DNA of 64,000 nt from JAJPIG01 sp035531675 (GTDB lineage Bacteria > Desulfobacterota > Binatia > Binatales > Binataceae). The notes under the pieces are model-generated. The model saw only the letters and a list, made by a program, of their open reading frames with translations, was not told the origin of the DNA and did not search any database. Made by a program: the position numbers and the translations under genes. The stretch spans positions 124,001-188,000 of the forward strand of contig DATKSL010000003.1 in NCBI GenBank assembly GCA_035531675.1, in the 5' to 3' direction. This document shows positions 45,137-54,600 of this stretch, piece by piece (position 1 is the first letter of the stretch; the number at the start of each line of letters is the position of its first letter).

Positions 45137-45416
45137 CACCAGCCATCCGGTTGAGTTGGCCTGATTCTTCATCGCGGCTTCGGGCAAAAGCAATCGTCCG
45201 GGCGCAACTTATCGGCGCTCCACGGGCGGCCAGAATTCAAACGTATGCAATTCGGCCTTAATTCGCCCGTAATCTTGGCTACGTAAGTTCCCCACGGCCG
45301 GGACGCGTGGGCTCTCGTTCGCACGGTCCTGACTGAGAGGCGCGGGTCGGTAAAGCGACGGTGCTCCTAGCCAATAGTCATTTGCAACGGACGCGACAGC
45401 GTGGGGAGACAGAATT

Positions 45417-45740
45417 ATGAGAGATCCGACGGGCAGCAACTGGATGGCCTGGATGGCAGCGGTGGGGATGATGTTCCTGCTGTGCGGTTGTTCGAGTTCC
45501 GCGCAGTTTGCGGGCTACGACTTCAGCAATCTTCAGAAGCCGTTCATCCGGGATGCGAGGATGGAAGGTCCGCCGCGAGTTGAGAACTGCGGTCTTATCG
45601 CGATCTCAACCAACAGCCAGTTCGAGTGCAACGGCAAGAAATACACCACCGTGGAGCTGGCGGATATCAGGGAGGGCAAGGAATTACCGGCGCCGCCCAA
45701 ATCAAAGCCGTCCGTGCCAAGGAGCGGGTTTCAGAAATGA
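45417..45740 (+). CDS. Small lipoprotein, unknown
   Basis: A 107-residue protein with a hydrophobic signal ending LLCGC (lipid-attached Cys25), then a short mature domain with two cysteines (about 58 and 70) and the segment CNGKKYTTVELADI. GGGGAGACAG precedes the ATG. Its stop overlaps the porin start in ATGA, so the pair is translated together. No family is recognised. Confidence 0.75.
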   Translation: MRDPTGSNWMAWMAAVGMMFLLCGCSSSAQFAGYDFSNLQKPFIRDARMEGPPRVENCGLIAISTNSQFECNGKKYTTVELADIREGKELPAPPKSKPSVPRSGFQK

Positions 45741-47329
45741 GGACGAAAACACTTGTTGGGATTGTCGGGATGCTCGCGGTGCTCGCTGCGGCATTGGTGC
45801 CGTTGCGAGCTTTCGCCCAGTTGACGGCGGGGATAACCGCGCAGCAGTTGTTCGTCGATCCAATAACCGGCCAGGTCTTTATCCGCCCCGGACACGGCCG
45901 CGTACCGCTCAAGTTTGAGGGCGCAAGCAGCGCCGCTATCGAGCAGCAGGTGCAGCAGCAGGTTGATCAGAAAGTTCAGGCCTCGGAGGCCCGCCTGCAG
46001 GAAAGCAACGCCCAGTTGCAGGCCAGCAATGCCGATCTCGAGAAAAAGGTCTCGGCGATGCAGCCCGCCTGGAGAACGTTCGCCGACAATTTCGGCAGTA
46101 AGATTAAGATCGGTACACTGGTATACGGGGACTATGCCTTTTTCGCGCACACCGGTTACGGTCCCCAGAACCTGACCCAATTCAATCCGCCGGGTCCGGG
46201 TAATAACTCCTGGAACTCGTTTGATATCACCCGGACGTATTTGAATTTCCTGTTCTCACCGACCAAGGACTGGACGCTGCGGGTAACTCCGAACATGTAT
46301 CGCACGATCGGCTCGGCGAACCAGAAATATGGCACCAATCAGGCGCTCGGCAGCGACCTCAACGGCAACGTCGGCGTCCGCATAAAGTACGCCTACTTGC
46401 GCTACAACTCGGCCTTCAAATGGTGGGATCCGATCAAGACCGATACGATCACGGTCGGCCAGCAATCGAACCCGCTGGTCGACTGGGAAGAGCAGATGTA
46501 CGGGTTTCGCTATGTCAACCTGACGCCGTGGAACTACCTGAGCCTGTCATCGTCACAGACCGGGCTCTCGGTCCAGGGGCCGATCATTTTCAACGAGAAG
46601 CAGTACGTCGATTACGACTTCGGCGTGTTCGACAATGCCAGCTTCCATTCCGCCGAGAGTACCAACACCAAGGAAGGGATGGAGCGTATCTCGCTCTTCC
46701 CGTTCGGAGCCAAGTGGCGCTTCGACGGCCTGGGCTTCACGGAGTTCTTCAACTACGGCTACGGCAATACCACGCCCGACGCCGCGCAGTTGCCAGCCTC
46801 GAGCAAGGGCGGCAATGCAGCGATCTATCGCCTGGCGGCGCTGGTCCATTACGAGACTGAACAGTCGGGAATAGCGTTCGAGTATGATCTCGGCAAGAAC
46901 GCGTTCAGTTCCGGAAACCTCTTCTCCGGCAGCGGACCGCCGCAGGAGTTCGGCTTCTCCGGGCCGCCGCAGTATACCGCGTGGACCAGTATGGTTAACG
47001 GCATCCTCAACCGCGGCAACACGCGTCAGGAAGGCTTCGACGCGTTCGGCCACTATCACTTCCCGTACACGCCGTTCACCTTGTTCGGGATGAGCGAATG
47101 GTTTATGCCAGACACGAAGATCAAGAAGAACCCGCTCGACTTTAATCGCTATATAGTCGGGGTCAACTATCAGTACAATGAGTTCCTGCGCTTCGCTCTC
47201 GATGTGCAGAACCTGAGCTACTACCATTCACAGTTCACACTCCCGGCTCAGGACGGTATCGCTGCAACTCCGTTCGCGGTCCCGCGAGATTCGAACTCGA
47301 TCTGGCTGAACGTGGAATTCAACTACTGA
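45737..47329 (+). CDS. Outer-membrane porin-like beta-barrel with N-terminal coiled coil
   Basis: A 530-residue exported protein: signal peptide cleaved after about Ala27, a short conserved-looking segment, a coiled coil (about 66-108, Gln/Glu-rich heptads), then a long barrel of alternating aromatic/polar strands (for example YLNFLFSPTKDWTLRVTPN, RYVNLTPWNYLSLSSS). The last residues WLNVEFNY end in an aromatic, as expected for Bam-inserted proteins. The layout recalls OprO/P-type or SLH-less trimeric porins whose coiled coil reaches into the periplasm. Substrate unknown. Confidence 0.8.
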   Translation: MRTKTLVGIVGMLAVLAAALVPLRAFAQLTAGITAQQLFVDPITGQVFIRPGHGRVPLKFEGASSAAIEQQVQQQVDQKVQASEARLQESNAQLQASNADLEKKVSAMQPAWRTFADNFGSKIKIGTLVYGDYAFFAHTGYGPQNLTQFNPPGPGNNSWNSFDITRTYLNFLFSPTKDWTLRVTPNMYRTIGSANQKYGTNQALGSDLNGNVGVRIKYAYLRYNSAFKWWDPIKTDTITVGQQSNPLVDWEEQMYGFRYVNLTPWNYLSLSSSQTGLSVQGPIIFNEKQYVDYDFGVFDNASFHSAESTNTKEGMERISLFPFGAKWRFDGLGFTEFFNYGYGNTTPDAAQLPASSKGGNAAIYRLAALVHYETEQSGIAFEYDLGKNAFSSGNLFSGSGPPQEFGFSGPPQYTAWTSMVNGILNRGNTRQEGFDAFGHYHFPYTPFTLFGMSEWFMPDTKIKKNPLDFNRYIVGVNYQYNEFLRFALDVQNLSYYHSQFTLPAQDGIAATPFAVPRDSNSIWLNVEFNY

Positions 47330-47353
47330 CGAACTGCAACGATCGTCAGCAAC

Positions 47354-47394
47354 CGCCGGCGGGTTTCCATTACGGAGCCCGCCGGCGCTTTTTT
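47354..47394 (+). terminator. Rho-independent terminator after the porin gene
   Basis: CGCCGGCGGG (47354-47363) pairs with CCCGCCGGCG (47378-47387) in a perfect 10-bp stem, followed by C and six T residues (47389-47394). It lies 25 bp after the porin stop. Confidence 0.92.
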
Positions 47395-47402
47395 CAGCTT
47401 GA

Positions 47403-47434
47403 TTGAAACCGGCGTGGCTAAACCGATATATACT
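47403..47434 (+). promoter_or_regulatory. Possible promoter for the 47441 lipoprotein
   Basis: TTGAAA (47403-47408) and TATATA/TATACT (47427-47434) form a plausible sigma70 promoter with an 18-20 bp spacer. The -10 element ends 6 nt before the ATG at 47441 and no Shine-Dalgarno is seen, so the message could be leaderless. Confidence 0.4.
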
Positions 47435-47440
47435 GCCGGC

Positions 47441-47854
47441 ATGCGAAACCTCGTCCTCAGCCGAATCGCCGGCGCACTGCTGATCCTCACGATCGTCAGC
47501 GGATGCGCCGAAACTCCCCAGCAGAAGGCACAGCACATAGAGCCGCTGCTTTCGGCGGCCGGCTTCCATATGCATCCTGCCGACACCGCGGAGCGTGAAA
47601 ACGCCCTGAAGTTATTGACGCCATATAAGATGCGTTATTACACCAGGGCCGGCACGTTGCATTATTGGTACGCCGACCCCGACTTTTGCGCTTGCATCTA
47701 CGTCGGCAAAGAGAAGAATTACCAGCGCTTCGAGCAGCTTCGGGTCGAACAACGGATGGCCAGCGAGCAGACGCAGGCCGCGCAGCTCAACGAAGAGGCG
47801 GCCCAGCAGGAAGAGCTGAATATGTCATTATGGCCATACGACCCGATGTGGTAG
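47441..47854 (+). CDS. Lipoprotein, unknown
   Basis: A 137-residue lipoprotein: signal LLILTIVSGC with lipid-attached Cys22. The mature part includes YYTRAGTLHYWYADPDFCACIYVG and a Gln/Glu-rich helical tail (about 105-130). No known domain is recognised. The Asp-Phe-Cys-Ala-Cys-Ile piece could bind a metal or be a disulfide. The gene follows a terminator, so it starts a new transcript. Confidence 0.7.
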   Translation: MRNLVLSRIAGALLILTIVSGCAETPQQKAQHIEPLLSAAGFHMHPADTAERENALKLLTPYKMRYYTRAGTLHYWYADPDFCACIYVGKEKNYQRFEQLRVEQRMASEQTQAAQLNEEAAQQEELNMSLWPYDPMW

Positions 47855-48019
47855 CGCAGCAGAGAACGGGCCTTGGTCGCGGCGCGATCAGTTCTTCGAT
47901 CGGAGCCCAGGGCTGTGAACTCACAGCGTTGCGATGCCGTCCGATCGTCGATATTGTCCATAGATGGCGTTTGGACCGTCGGACTTGGCCCCATTCAGCA
48001 ACCGCAGCAACAAGACGCG

Positions 48020-48583
48020 ATGAGACCGGTGATTGCAGCCGCTGGAGTCGCAATCGGACTGACTATGCTCATGGCTCCGAGCGGTGGCCTGCATGGAATC
48101 TCGTGGGTCGGACGCGTGGAGGCCGGCTTGAAGCCGGCTAGTATGATTGGACCGCCGTCACTAGCTTGGGATTTTCCCGCCCGTTTGAAAGAGAAGCTGG
48201 ATCTGACTGACGAGCAACTTGAGAAGATCAATCGGCTCGACGCGTCACAAGCCGCCGAGCGCCGCGAGCTGGCCAAGCAGTGGCGTGCGGCACGGTACAG
48301 CTTCGACAAGGCGATCCTTGTCGGTGCATCCTCTACGGTTGCCGCGCAACGCGCCCGTTTGGAAGGCCTCTACGCAAAAAAACTGGACTTGGAAGCGGTA
48401 AGGATCCGGGCCATGGCCAAAATCCTTAGCGCTGAACAACTCAAGCGCTGGCCTCCCGGCTCTGACGACGAACTTGAAAGCGGCGGCGTTCTTCGCGGCT
48501 GGAGCGTGCACGTGAGCGGGACTCAAATATGTACCGATCCCTACGTGTGGGACAATGCGCAGGAAATTGAATGTGGTCAGTAG
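48020..48583 (+). CDS. Spy/CpxP-like periplasmic protein (LTxxQ)
   Basis: A 187-residue exported protein. After an N-terminal hydrophobic signal, two LTxxQ-like motifs (LTDEQ 62-66, LSAEQ 136-140) frame a charged helical region, as in Spy, CpxP and zinc-resistance-associated proteins that act as periplasmic chaperones or metal-stress sensors. The C-terminal ~40 residues, with two cysteines, are extra. ATG 48020 is chosen because the signal begins there; the frame opens earlier at 47873. Confidence 0.7.
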   Translation: MRPVIAAAGVAIGLTMLMAPSGGLHGISWVGRVEAGLKPASMIGPPSLAWDFPARLKEKLDLTDEQLEKINRLDASQAAERRELAKQWRAARYSFDKAILVGASSTVAAQRARLEGLYAKKLDLEAVRIRAMAKILSAEQLKRWPPGSDDELESGGVLRGWSVHVSGTQICTDPYVWDNAQEIECGQ

Positions 48584-48657
48584 CCGCGTCCCGGCACGGA
48601 CCTTAATCCTCCCACGGTTCGCATCATCGTGTCACAGCGACGACAGAGATCCTGCCA

Positions 48658-49131
48658 ATGGCGAGTGCGGCTGGCGCGCCGGCAACCGGTCACACTGTTG
48701 ACCGCCGGGCTAAGCTTTATCGCATCGCACTGGGCGCGCTCGCCGTCGTACTGATAGCCGCCGCTAGCGTGAGTAGCGCGGTGGCAGTCAGTAATGCCCG
48801 GCAGAATTACTTGCGCAATTGCGCGGGCTGTCACGGGAAGCACAGCGAGGGCGACGGCGGTGTGACTGCTCGCGCCCATCCCGGTCGCATTAAATCGCAC
48901 CGCCTGGCGGACTGTGCGTGGATGAAGATGATGTCGAACGCGACCCTCTTCCGGGCGATAAAGGACGGCGGCCCCGCGGTCGGCATGCGGTCGGAGATGC
49001 CTGCATGGGGCGAGCGTTTATCGAATCAGGAGATCGACGACCTGGTGAGTTACATACGGGAGTTCTGTGACGCAAGGGGGCGATCTCAGGAGCTTCCGCC
49101 TTTGCCCCACACGGCGCTCACTCCCCCTTGA
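48658..49131 (+). CDS. Membrane-anchored or secreted c-type cytochrome, single haem
   Basis: A 157-residue protein with an N-terminal hydrophobic segment (about 20-44) and one haem-binding CAGCH (55-59). SEMPAWGERLSNQEIDDLVSYIR carries the probable methionine ligand in the MPAWG pattern of class I cytochromes, as in cbb3-CcoP-like or small electron carriers. The reading frame ends 14 bp inside the convergent tolC-like gene. Electron partner unknown. Confidence 0.85.
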   Translation: MASAAGAPATGHTVDRRAKLYRIALGALAVVLIAAASVSSAVAVSNARQNYLRNCAGCHGKHSEGDGGVTARAHPGRIKSHRLADCAWMKMMSNATLFRAIKDGGPAVGMRSEMPAWGERLSNQEIDDLVSYIREFCDARGRSQELPPLPHTALTPP

Positions 49132-50500
49132 GCGAACGTCCGGTGGCGCGATCCACCACAGCCTTGGTCAGCGAGAAGCCGTAAAGCGAGTTGGCGTACT
49201 CGGCATCGTCGTACGTGTAATGCCGCTGCGCGTCCTCCAGCTCGACGATGTTGGTGAGCCCCGCCTGGTAACGTTTTTCAGCCAGTTCGAGCTCAACCCG
49301 TGAGGCAATAAGCGTCTGCTGCGCCCGGTTGATTCGATCAAGCGACGCTTGCCAGTTGAGGAAAGCGGTTTTTACTTCGAGAATGATGCGCTGGCGCAGG
49401 TCGTCGAGCGCGTACTGGGTTGCCTGCCGGCGCGCCTTGGCCTCGTCAATTTCGTTAGTGGTCAGATAGCCATTGAACAGCGGCCAGCTGATCACAAACC
49501 CAACGTCGAAGTTATTCGCGGCTGGCAGGCCGGTGCCCATCGCCGTATAGCCACTTTGCAATGACGCGGTAGGGAAATAATCGCTCCGATATTGAACGAT
49601 TTGCGCACCCATCGCCCGTGCCCGGTCTTCGAGGACCTTGATGTCGGGACGATCGTTGAACGCCGTTTGCAACAGTCCGGGGAGTTGATCGGAAATGGTG
49701 CCATAAGTCAGTACGTCGGCCAGATGGTATGACGGGTTGCTCCCGCTAAGGCCGAGTGCGTTGTCCAGCGCGACCTTGGCGTCGAGCTGAGCGTTGCGGG
49801 CGTCAACGAGATGGAGCTGCGCACGCTCGACCTCCGCTTGCGTAACGTAGATGTCGAGGCGTGGCCGAAGCCCGGCGTTGGCTTTGACCCGCGCCTCGTG
49901 CAGATGAAACTGGCGCTGTTCAACGGCCTTCTCGTATACCCGCACCAGCTGCTTTGCAGCCAGCAGGGCGAAGTAGCGTTGCGAGACTTCGAAAATCAGG
50001 TCTAAATCGGTCAAGCGGGCCGACGCGAGGCTGGCCGCAGCTTCGTCCCGGCGCTGAGCGACGAAGCCACGCCGGCGTCCGAAGTCGAAAAGGAATTGTG
50101 ACACCGACAGCCCGCCGAGATAGTTATTACTCGACATCGTGCTCTGCGAGAAGTCGTTTGACGGCAGGTTATGATTGCGGCCTGGGACGCGAGGGAACGA
50201 ATCCAGGAAATTATAATAGCTGGTATTGCCAATACCGTTATTGGTCGAGCGCAGATACTCTGCCGTGCCGTAGAGCTGCGGTAACAGAAACGATTGCGCT
50301 TCACCTACCCGATCGGTTGTGGCTTGCGTTTCCGAGGTCGCTTCCTTGCGTAGCGGGTGGTTATGAAGCCCGATAGTAATCGCCTGGCTCAAAGTCAGCT
50401 CAGAACCGGGCTCCAGAAGTCCAGCAGCGGCTGCCGCCGCGCCGGTCTGAAGGCTGAAACAAAGACAGACTGCCGAGAGCACAAAAACATAGGTTTTCAT
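49118..50500 (-). CDS. TolC-family outer-membrane efflux protein
   Basis: A 460-residue outer-membrane factor with a signal peptide (about 1-25) and the two-fold repeat of long periplasmic helices with short barrel strands (for example LSVSQFLFDFGRRRG and FVISWPLFNGYLTTNE). It forms the exit duct of the tripartite pump encoded just upstream: the adaptor stop is 25 bp before the start. It has no lipobox in contrast to many NodT-type members. Confidence 0.9.
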   Translation of the reverse strand: MKTYVFVLSAVCLCFSLQTGAAAAAAGLLEPGSELTLSQAITIGLHNHPLRKEATSETQATTDRVGEAQSFLLPQLYGTAEYLRSTNNGIGNTSYYNFLDSFPRVPGRNHNLPSNDFSQSTMSSNNYLGGLSVSQFLFDFGRRRGFVAQRRDEAAASLASARLTDLDLIFEVSQRYFALLAAKQLVRVYEKAVEQRQFHLHEARVKANAGLRPRLDIYVTQAEVERAQLHLVDARNAQLDAKVALDNALGLSGSNPSYHLADVLTYGTISDQLPGLLQTAFNDRPDIKVLEDRARAMGAQIVQYRSDYFPTASLQSGYTAMGTGLPAANNFDVGFVISWPLFNGYLTTNEIDEAKARRQATQYALDDLRQRIILEVKTAFLNWQASLDRINRAQQTLIASRVELELAEKRYQAGLTNIVELEDAQRHYTYDDAEYANSLYGFSLTKAVVDRATGRSLKGE

Positions 50501-50525
50501 TGTGTTCCGTTGTTATCCGCAACTA

Positions 50526-51692
50526 TCAGGACGCACGCGCACCTGCCAAAGCGGCGTGGTTGCTATTCAACATCTGGGTACGCACCTTCTCGCCGTTACG
50601 CAACGCACCGCTGAAGGTCGCAACGATACGCGCATGAGCGGGCAGTGTGGACGTAATCTCAGTGTAGCGCCCGTTTTGCAGTCCGGTTGTGACCTGTGTT
50701 TTGGTCACGCGGCCGCCCCGGACTAAATACAGATACGACGTCTTACCCATGGTGGTGACCGCTGCAGTCGGTACGCGAATGACGTTGCGATGCCGCACCA
50801 ACTGCAGCGTTACGTGTGCGTACATTCTTGGGTACAACTTATGATCCGGATTTGCGATGTCGATTTCGGTCAGCATGGTGCGAGTCGCGAGGTCGAGTGA
50901 GGAAGCATAACGCGCTACCACACCCTTGAACTTCCGATTCGGATATTCGTCGAAACTCAGGGCCGCAGGCAGGCCGCGGTGAATATACGGACATGTCTCT
51001 TCTGGAACGTAAAGATAGACGCGTAGCCGGTCGATGTCGGCGAGGGTAAGGATCGGTCCGCCCCCGCCGCGATGACCGCCGGCGCCCTCGGTAGCCCCCG
51101 GTGAGATAATGCCGGATGTTTCGTTGACGCCAAAGTCTCCGCCGCCGGCGCGAATCAACGCACCAGGATCGGCGAAGCGGCCGGTTATGACTCCGTCAAA
51201 AGGGGCCACGATCCGGGTATAACCGACCATCGTTTGCAGGGTGTGGACCGAGGCCTGCGCCTCTTGATATTTGGCCAGGGCCATATCCACATCCTCCTGC
51301 GAAACCAGGCGCGAGTCGGTCTGTTGAACCTTCCGAAGCCGATCGTAGGTAATGTGCTGAATAGTTAGCTTAGCGTCGGCTCTGGCCAGATTGGAGTGGA
51401 GCTCCGGAACTTGTATTAGTGCGAGCACCTGTCCTTTCTTGACCCAATCGCCCTTGTCAACTGAAATGCTCTGTAGGTAGCCCGTGACCTTTGCATGCAG
51501 CGCCGCCTCGTAGTAGCCCACAAGGTCGCCGGGCAACTGAAGCGTGCGCATGATATCGCCGCGCTGTGGTCTGACCACGATTACGGTAGGCTCGAGCGGC
51601 TCCGGCATGGCATGGCTGGGCGGCGAACAGCCTGCGGCCAAGAGGGCCGCGACCAGAACCAGTCCTGCCATCAACGTTTCTTTGCGGCTCAC
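50526..51692 (-). CDS. RND efflux periplasmic adaptor (MFP) lipoprotein
   Basis: A 388-residue membrane-fusion protein. The signal ends ALLAAGC with lipid-attached Cys22; the barrel-sandwich/lipoyl halves are about 60-100 (GDWVKKGQVLALI) and 160-185 (RIVAPFDGVITGRF) around a helical hairpin, then beta-barrel and membrane-proximal domains. A Gly/His-rich insert (about 190-215, GATEGAGGHRGGGG) lies in the lipoyl-proximal loop. It overlaps the RND gene by 4 bp. Confidence 0.92.
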   Translation of the reverse strand: MSRKETLMAGLVLVAALLAAGCSPPSHAMPEPLEPTVIVVRPQRGDIMRTLQLPGDLVGYYEAALHAKVTGYLQSISVDKGDWVKKGQVLALIQVPELHSNLARADAKLTIQHITYDRLRKVQQTDSRLVSQEDVDMALAKYQEAQASVHTLQTMVGYTRIVAPFDGVITGRFADPGALIRAGGGDFGVNETSGIISPGATEGAGGHRGGGGPILTLADIDRLRVYLYVPEETCPYIHRGLPAALSFDEYPNRKFKGVVARYASSLDLATRTMLTEIDIANPDHKLYPRMYAHVTLQLVRHRNVIRVPTAAVTTMGKTSYLYLVRGGRVTKTQVTTGLQNGRYTEITSTLPAHARIVATFSGALRNGEKVRTQMLNSNHAALAGARAS

Positions 51693-54600
51693 TGCTGCAC
51701 CTCTTGACGGGAGTAGAGAAGTTCATAAACGCATGGCACCAGCAACAGCGCCAGGACCGTCGAGACGGCAAGCCCGCCGACGGCGGCGCGGGCCAGAGGC
51801 GCCGAAGCGCCGTTGGTAAGCGCGATCGGCAGCAGGCCGACGACCGTGGCGAGCGAGGTGATGATGATCGGACGCATCCTGATGCGCGATGCTTCGACCG
51901 TGGCGCGCCGCAGCGGATGACCCTCGCGGCGACGCTGGTTGGCGAAGTCCACCAGCAGGATTGCGTTGGAGACCGCGATCCCGACCATATAGATGATGCC
52001 CATGAACGACTCGATGTTAAGCGTGGTATTGGAAACCCACAGAACCCACACCACGCCAATCAGCCCCATCGGCACGGCAAACATCACGATCAGCGGATCG
52101 AGAAAGGAGCGAAACTGGGCGACCATGATCAGATAGACGAGCACGACCGCGATCAAGAGGCCGAAATCCATGCTCGCAAACGACGCCTGCATGGCCGCGA
52201 CCGAACCCAGGTAGTCGAGGGACACTCCGTGTGGAAGCCGGAGCGTGCCAAGCGCTTTCTTGATCGCTGCCTGAGTGCCGCCCAAGTCCTGTCCGCGCGG
52301 CGACACCAGCAGGTCGACCTCGCGCTGGATGTTGTAATGGTCAGCCTCGCTGGGATGGCGTTCACGTACGATCGAGGCGACATCCCGGAGCAGTACGCTC
52401 TGTGCGTGGCCTTCTTCTAAACGATAGGCGTGCACTGGAATGTTCTTCAGGGCCTGCGCCGAATCGAAGCCCTGTGCGGCCTCCTTGTACTGAACAGTCA
52501 GAAAGTAGTCATTGTTATCCTTGTGATTGATCCAGATTGACGGGTGTATATACAGATTTGAGTCAAGCGCAGTGATTACACCCGAGATTACATCCTTCTG
52601 GGTAAGCCCAAGTCGCGCGGCCTTGACGCGGTCAACTTGTATATCCAGGGTCGGGTAGTCCGATTCCTGCGGTATGAAGGTCTGCGAAACCTCGCGCAAT
52701 CCTTTGATCTGTTCGCGCGCAGCCCGCGCCGCGTGATAAAGGAGGCCGAAGCGCGGCCCGCGAAACTGAAGGTCGATCGGCGCGGTCTTGCCGAAATTCA
52801 AGACCGCATCGATGATGCTGCCGGACGAAAAGAGCGTTCGTATTTCAGGCAACTGCGCGGCCATCGCCCGTTTCAGCCGGGCGACATAGTACCACGTCGA
52901 TAGTTGATGATTGGGCTTGAGCGACACCATCATGAAGCCCGAGTCCTCGGCGGAATTAGGCGAGTAAATGGCGGAGATACTGGGAGAAACACCAATGTTG
53001 GATACGACCGTATCGAGCTCTCCGGGTGGAATGACTTTGCGCACCACTTTTTCCATGCGCCGGGCGAGGGCTGAAGTTAATTCGAGTCGGGTACCCGCAG
53101 GAACGCGGAAGTTGATAGTGAAGATGCCGGCATCGGTTTGTGGAAAGAGTTGGGTACCGAGCCGCGGAAAGATCGCTGCGCTCACGATGAACAGAGCGGC
53201 TACTCCCGCTATCACTATGGACTTGTGATCAAGTGCGGCGTCCAGCCAATGCTCGTAGCTTGAGGCGAAGCGCTCGTAGGCGCGCATGATGACAGCTAAC
53301 GGTCCCCATGCGCCCGCCCCGCCGCCTTCGGCCTCTTGCGCGGTTTCCGCGGTCAGAAAGCGCGCACAATAGATCGGTATCAGGGTCATCGCCACGACGT
53401 ATGAGGCTCCAATCGAGAGCACCACTGCTAGCGCCAGCGCGCTGAACAGATACTTGGCGACGCCGAACAAAAACATGACCGGGAAAAACACCACGCAAGT
53501 AGTAAGAGTGATAGCGAGCACGGGCAGCGCCACTTCCTCGGCGCCATCGCGCGCGGCCTGTTTGGGTTCCTTGCCCTCGGCCAGATGCCGGTTGATGTTT
53601 TCGAGCACGATTACCGAATTGTCGATAAGCCGGCCGATGGCGAGGGCGAAGCCGCCCAACGTCATGATATTGATGGTCGAGCCGTTGATATAAAGACCAA
53701 AGACGCCGGCCAGAATAGAGAGCGGTATCGAGAGGAAAATCGCGATGGTCGAGCGAAAGCTGCCAAGGAAGATCAGGATCATCAACGAGGCCAGCACCGA
53801 ACCGGAAACGGCCTCGTGCTCCAGGCTCGCGATCGCGTCGCGGATGTAGACCGACTGGTCGAAGATCGTCTTGAGCTTCATCCCCGGCGGCAACGCAAAG
53901 ATGTGCGGCAGCAGCTTCTTGACGCCGTCAACCACGGAGATGGTATTGGCGCCGGCCTGGCGGAGAATCGGAATATAAACCGACGGGCGCCCGTTGATCA
54001 GCACCTGGTTGTATTGAATCTGCGAGGAATCCTCGACTCGTCCAATGTCCCGCATCAGCACCGGTGCCTGTCCGCGCCCCACCTTGATAGGCACATTGTT
54101 GATGTCCGCGACCTTCGGGATCATGGAGTTGGAGTAAATGTAATAGTCCTTGGAGCCGATCTTGGCGTCGCCGGCAGGCAGGATGAGATTGGATTGGTCG
54201 AGGGAGTGGACCACGCTCATCAGCGACATGCCGCGCGCCTGCAAGGCCTCGCTGTTGACGTAAGCCATGATCTGGCGGAATTTTCCGCCGAACGGAATCG
54301 GCACCGAAGCGCCAGGTACCGTGGCTAGCTGGTTGCGGACATTGTAGCGTGCCTGATCTTCGAGTTGCGTTTCGGTATAGCCGGCGCCCTCTACCGTGAC
54401 CAACACCACCGGCAGCGAAGAAGCGTCGTATTGCAGCACCAATGGCGGTAGCGTGCCGGGCGGCATAACGCCCAGGTCAGCCATCGCCAATGTGCCCATC
54501 TGTGAGGCGGCCGCCTGTACGTTGGTGCCGGGCTGGAAGAAGACCTTGATGATGCTTACGCCGGGCAGCGAACGCGATTCGATGTGCTGGATGTTGCTGC

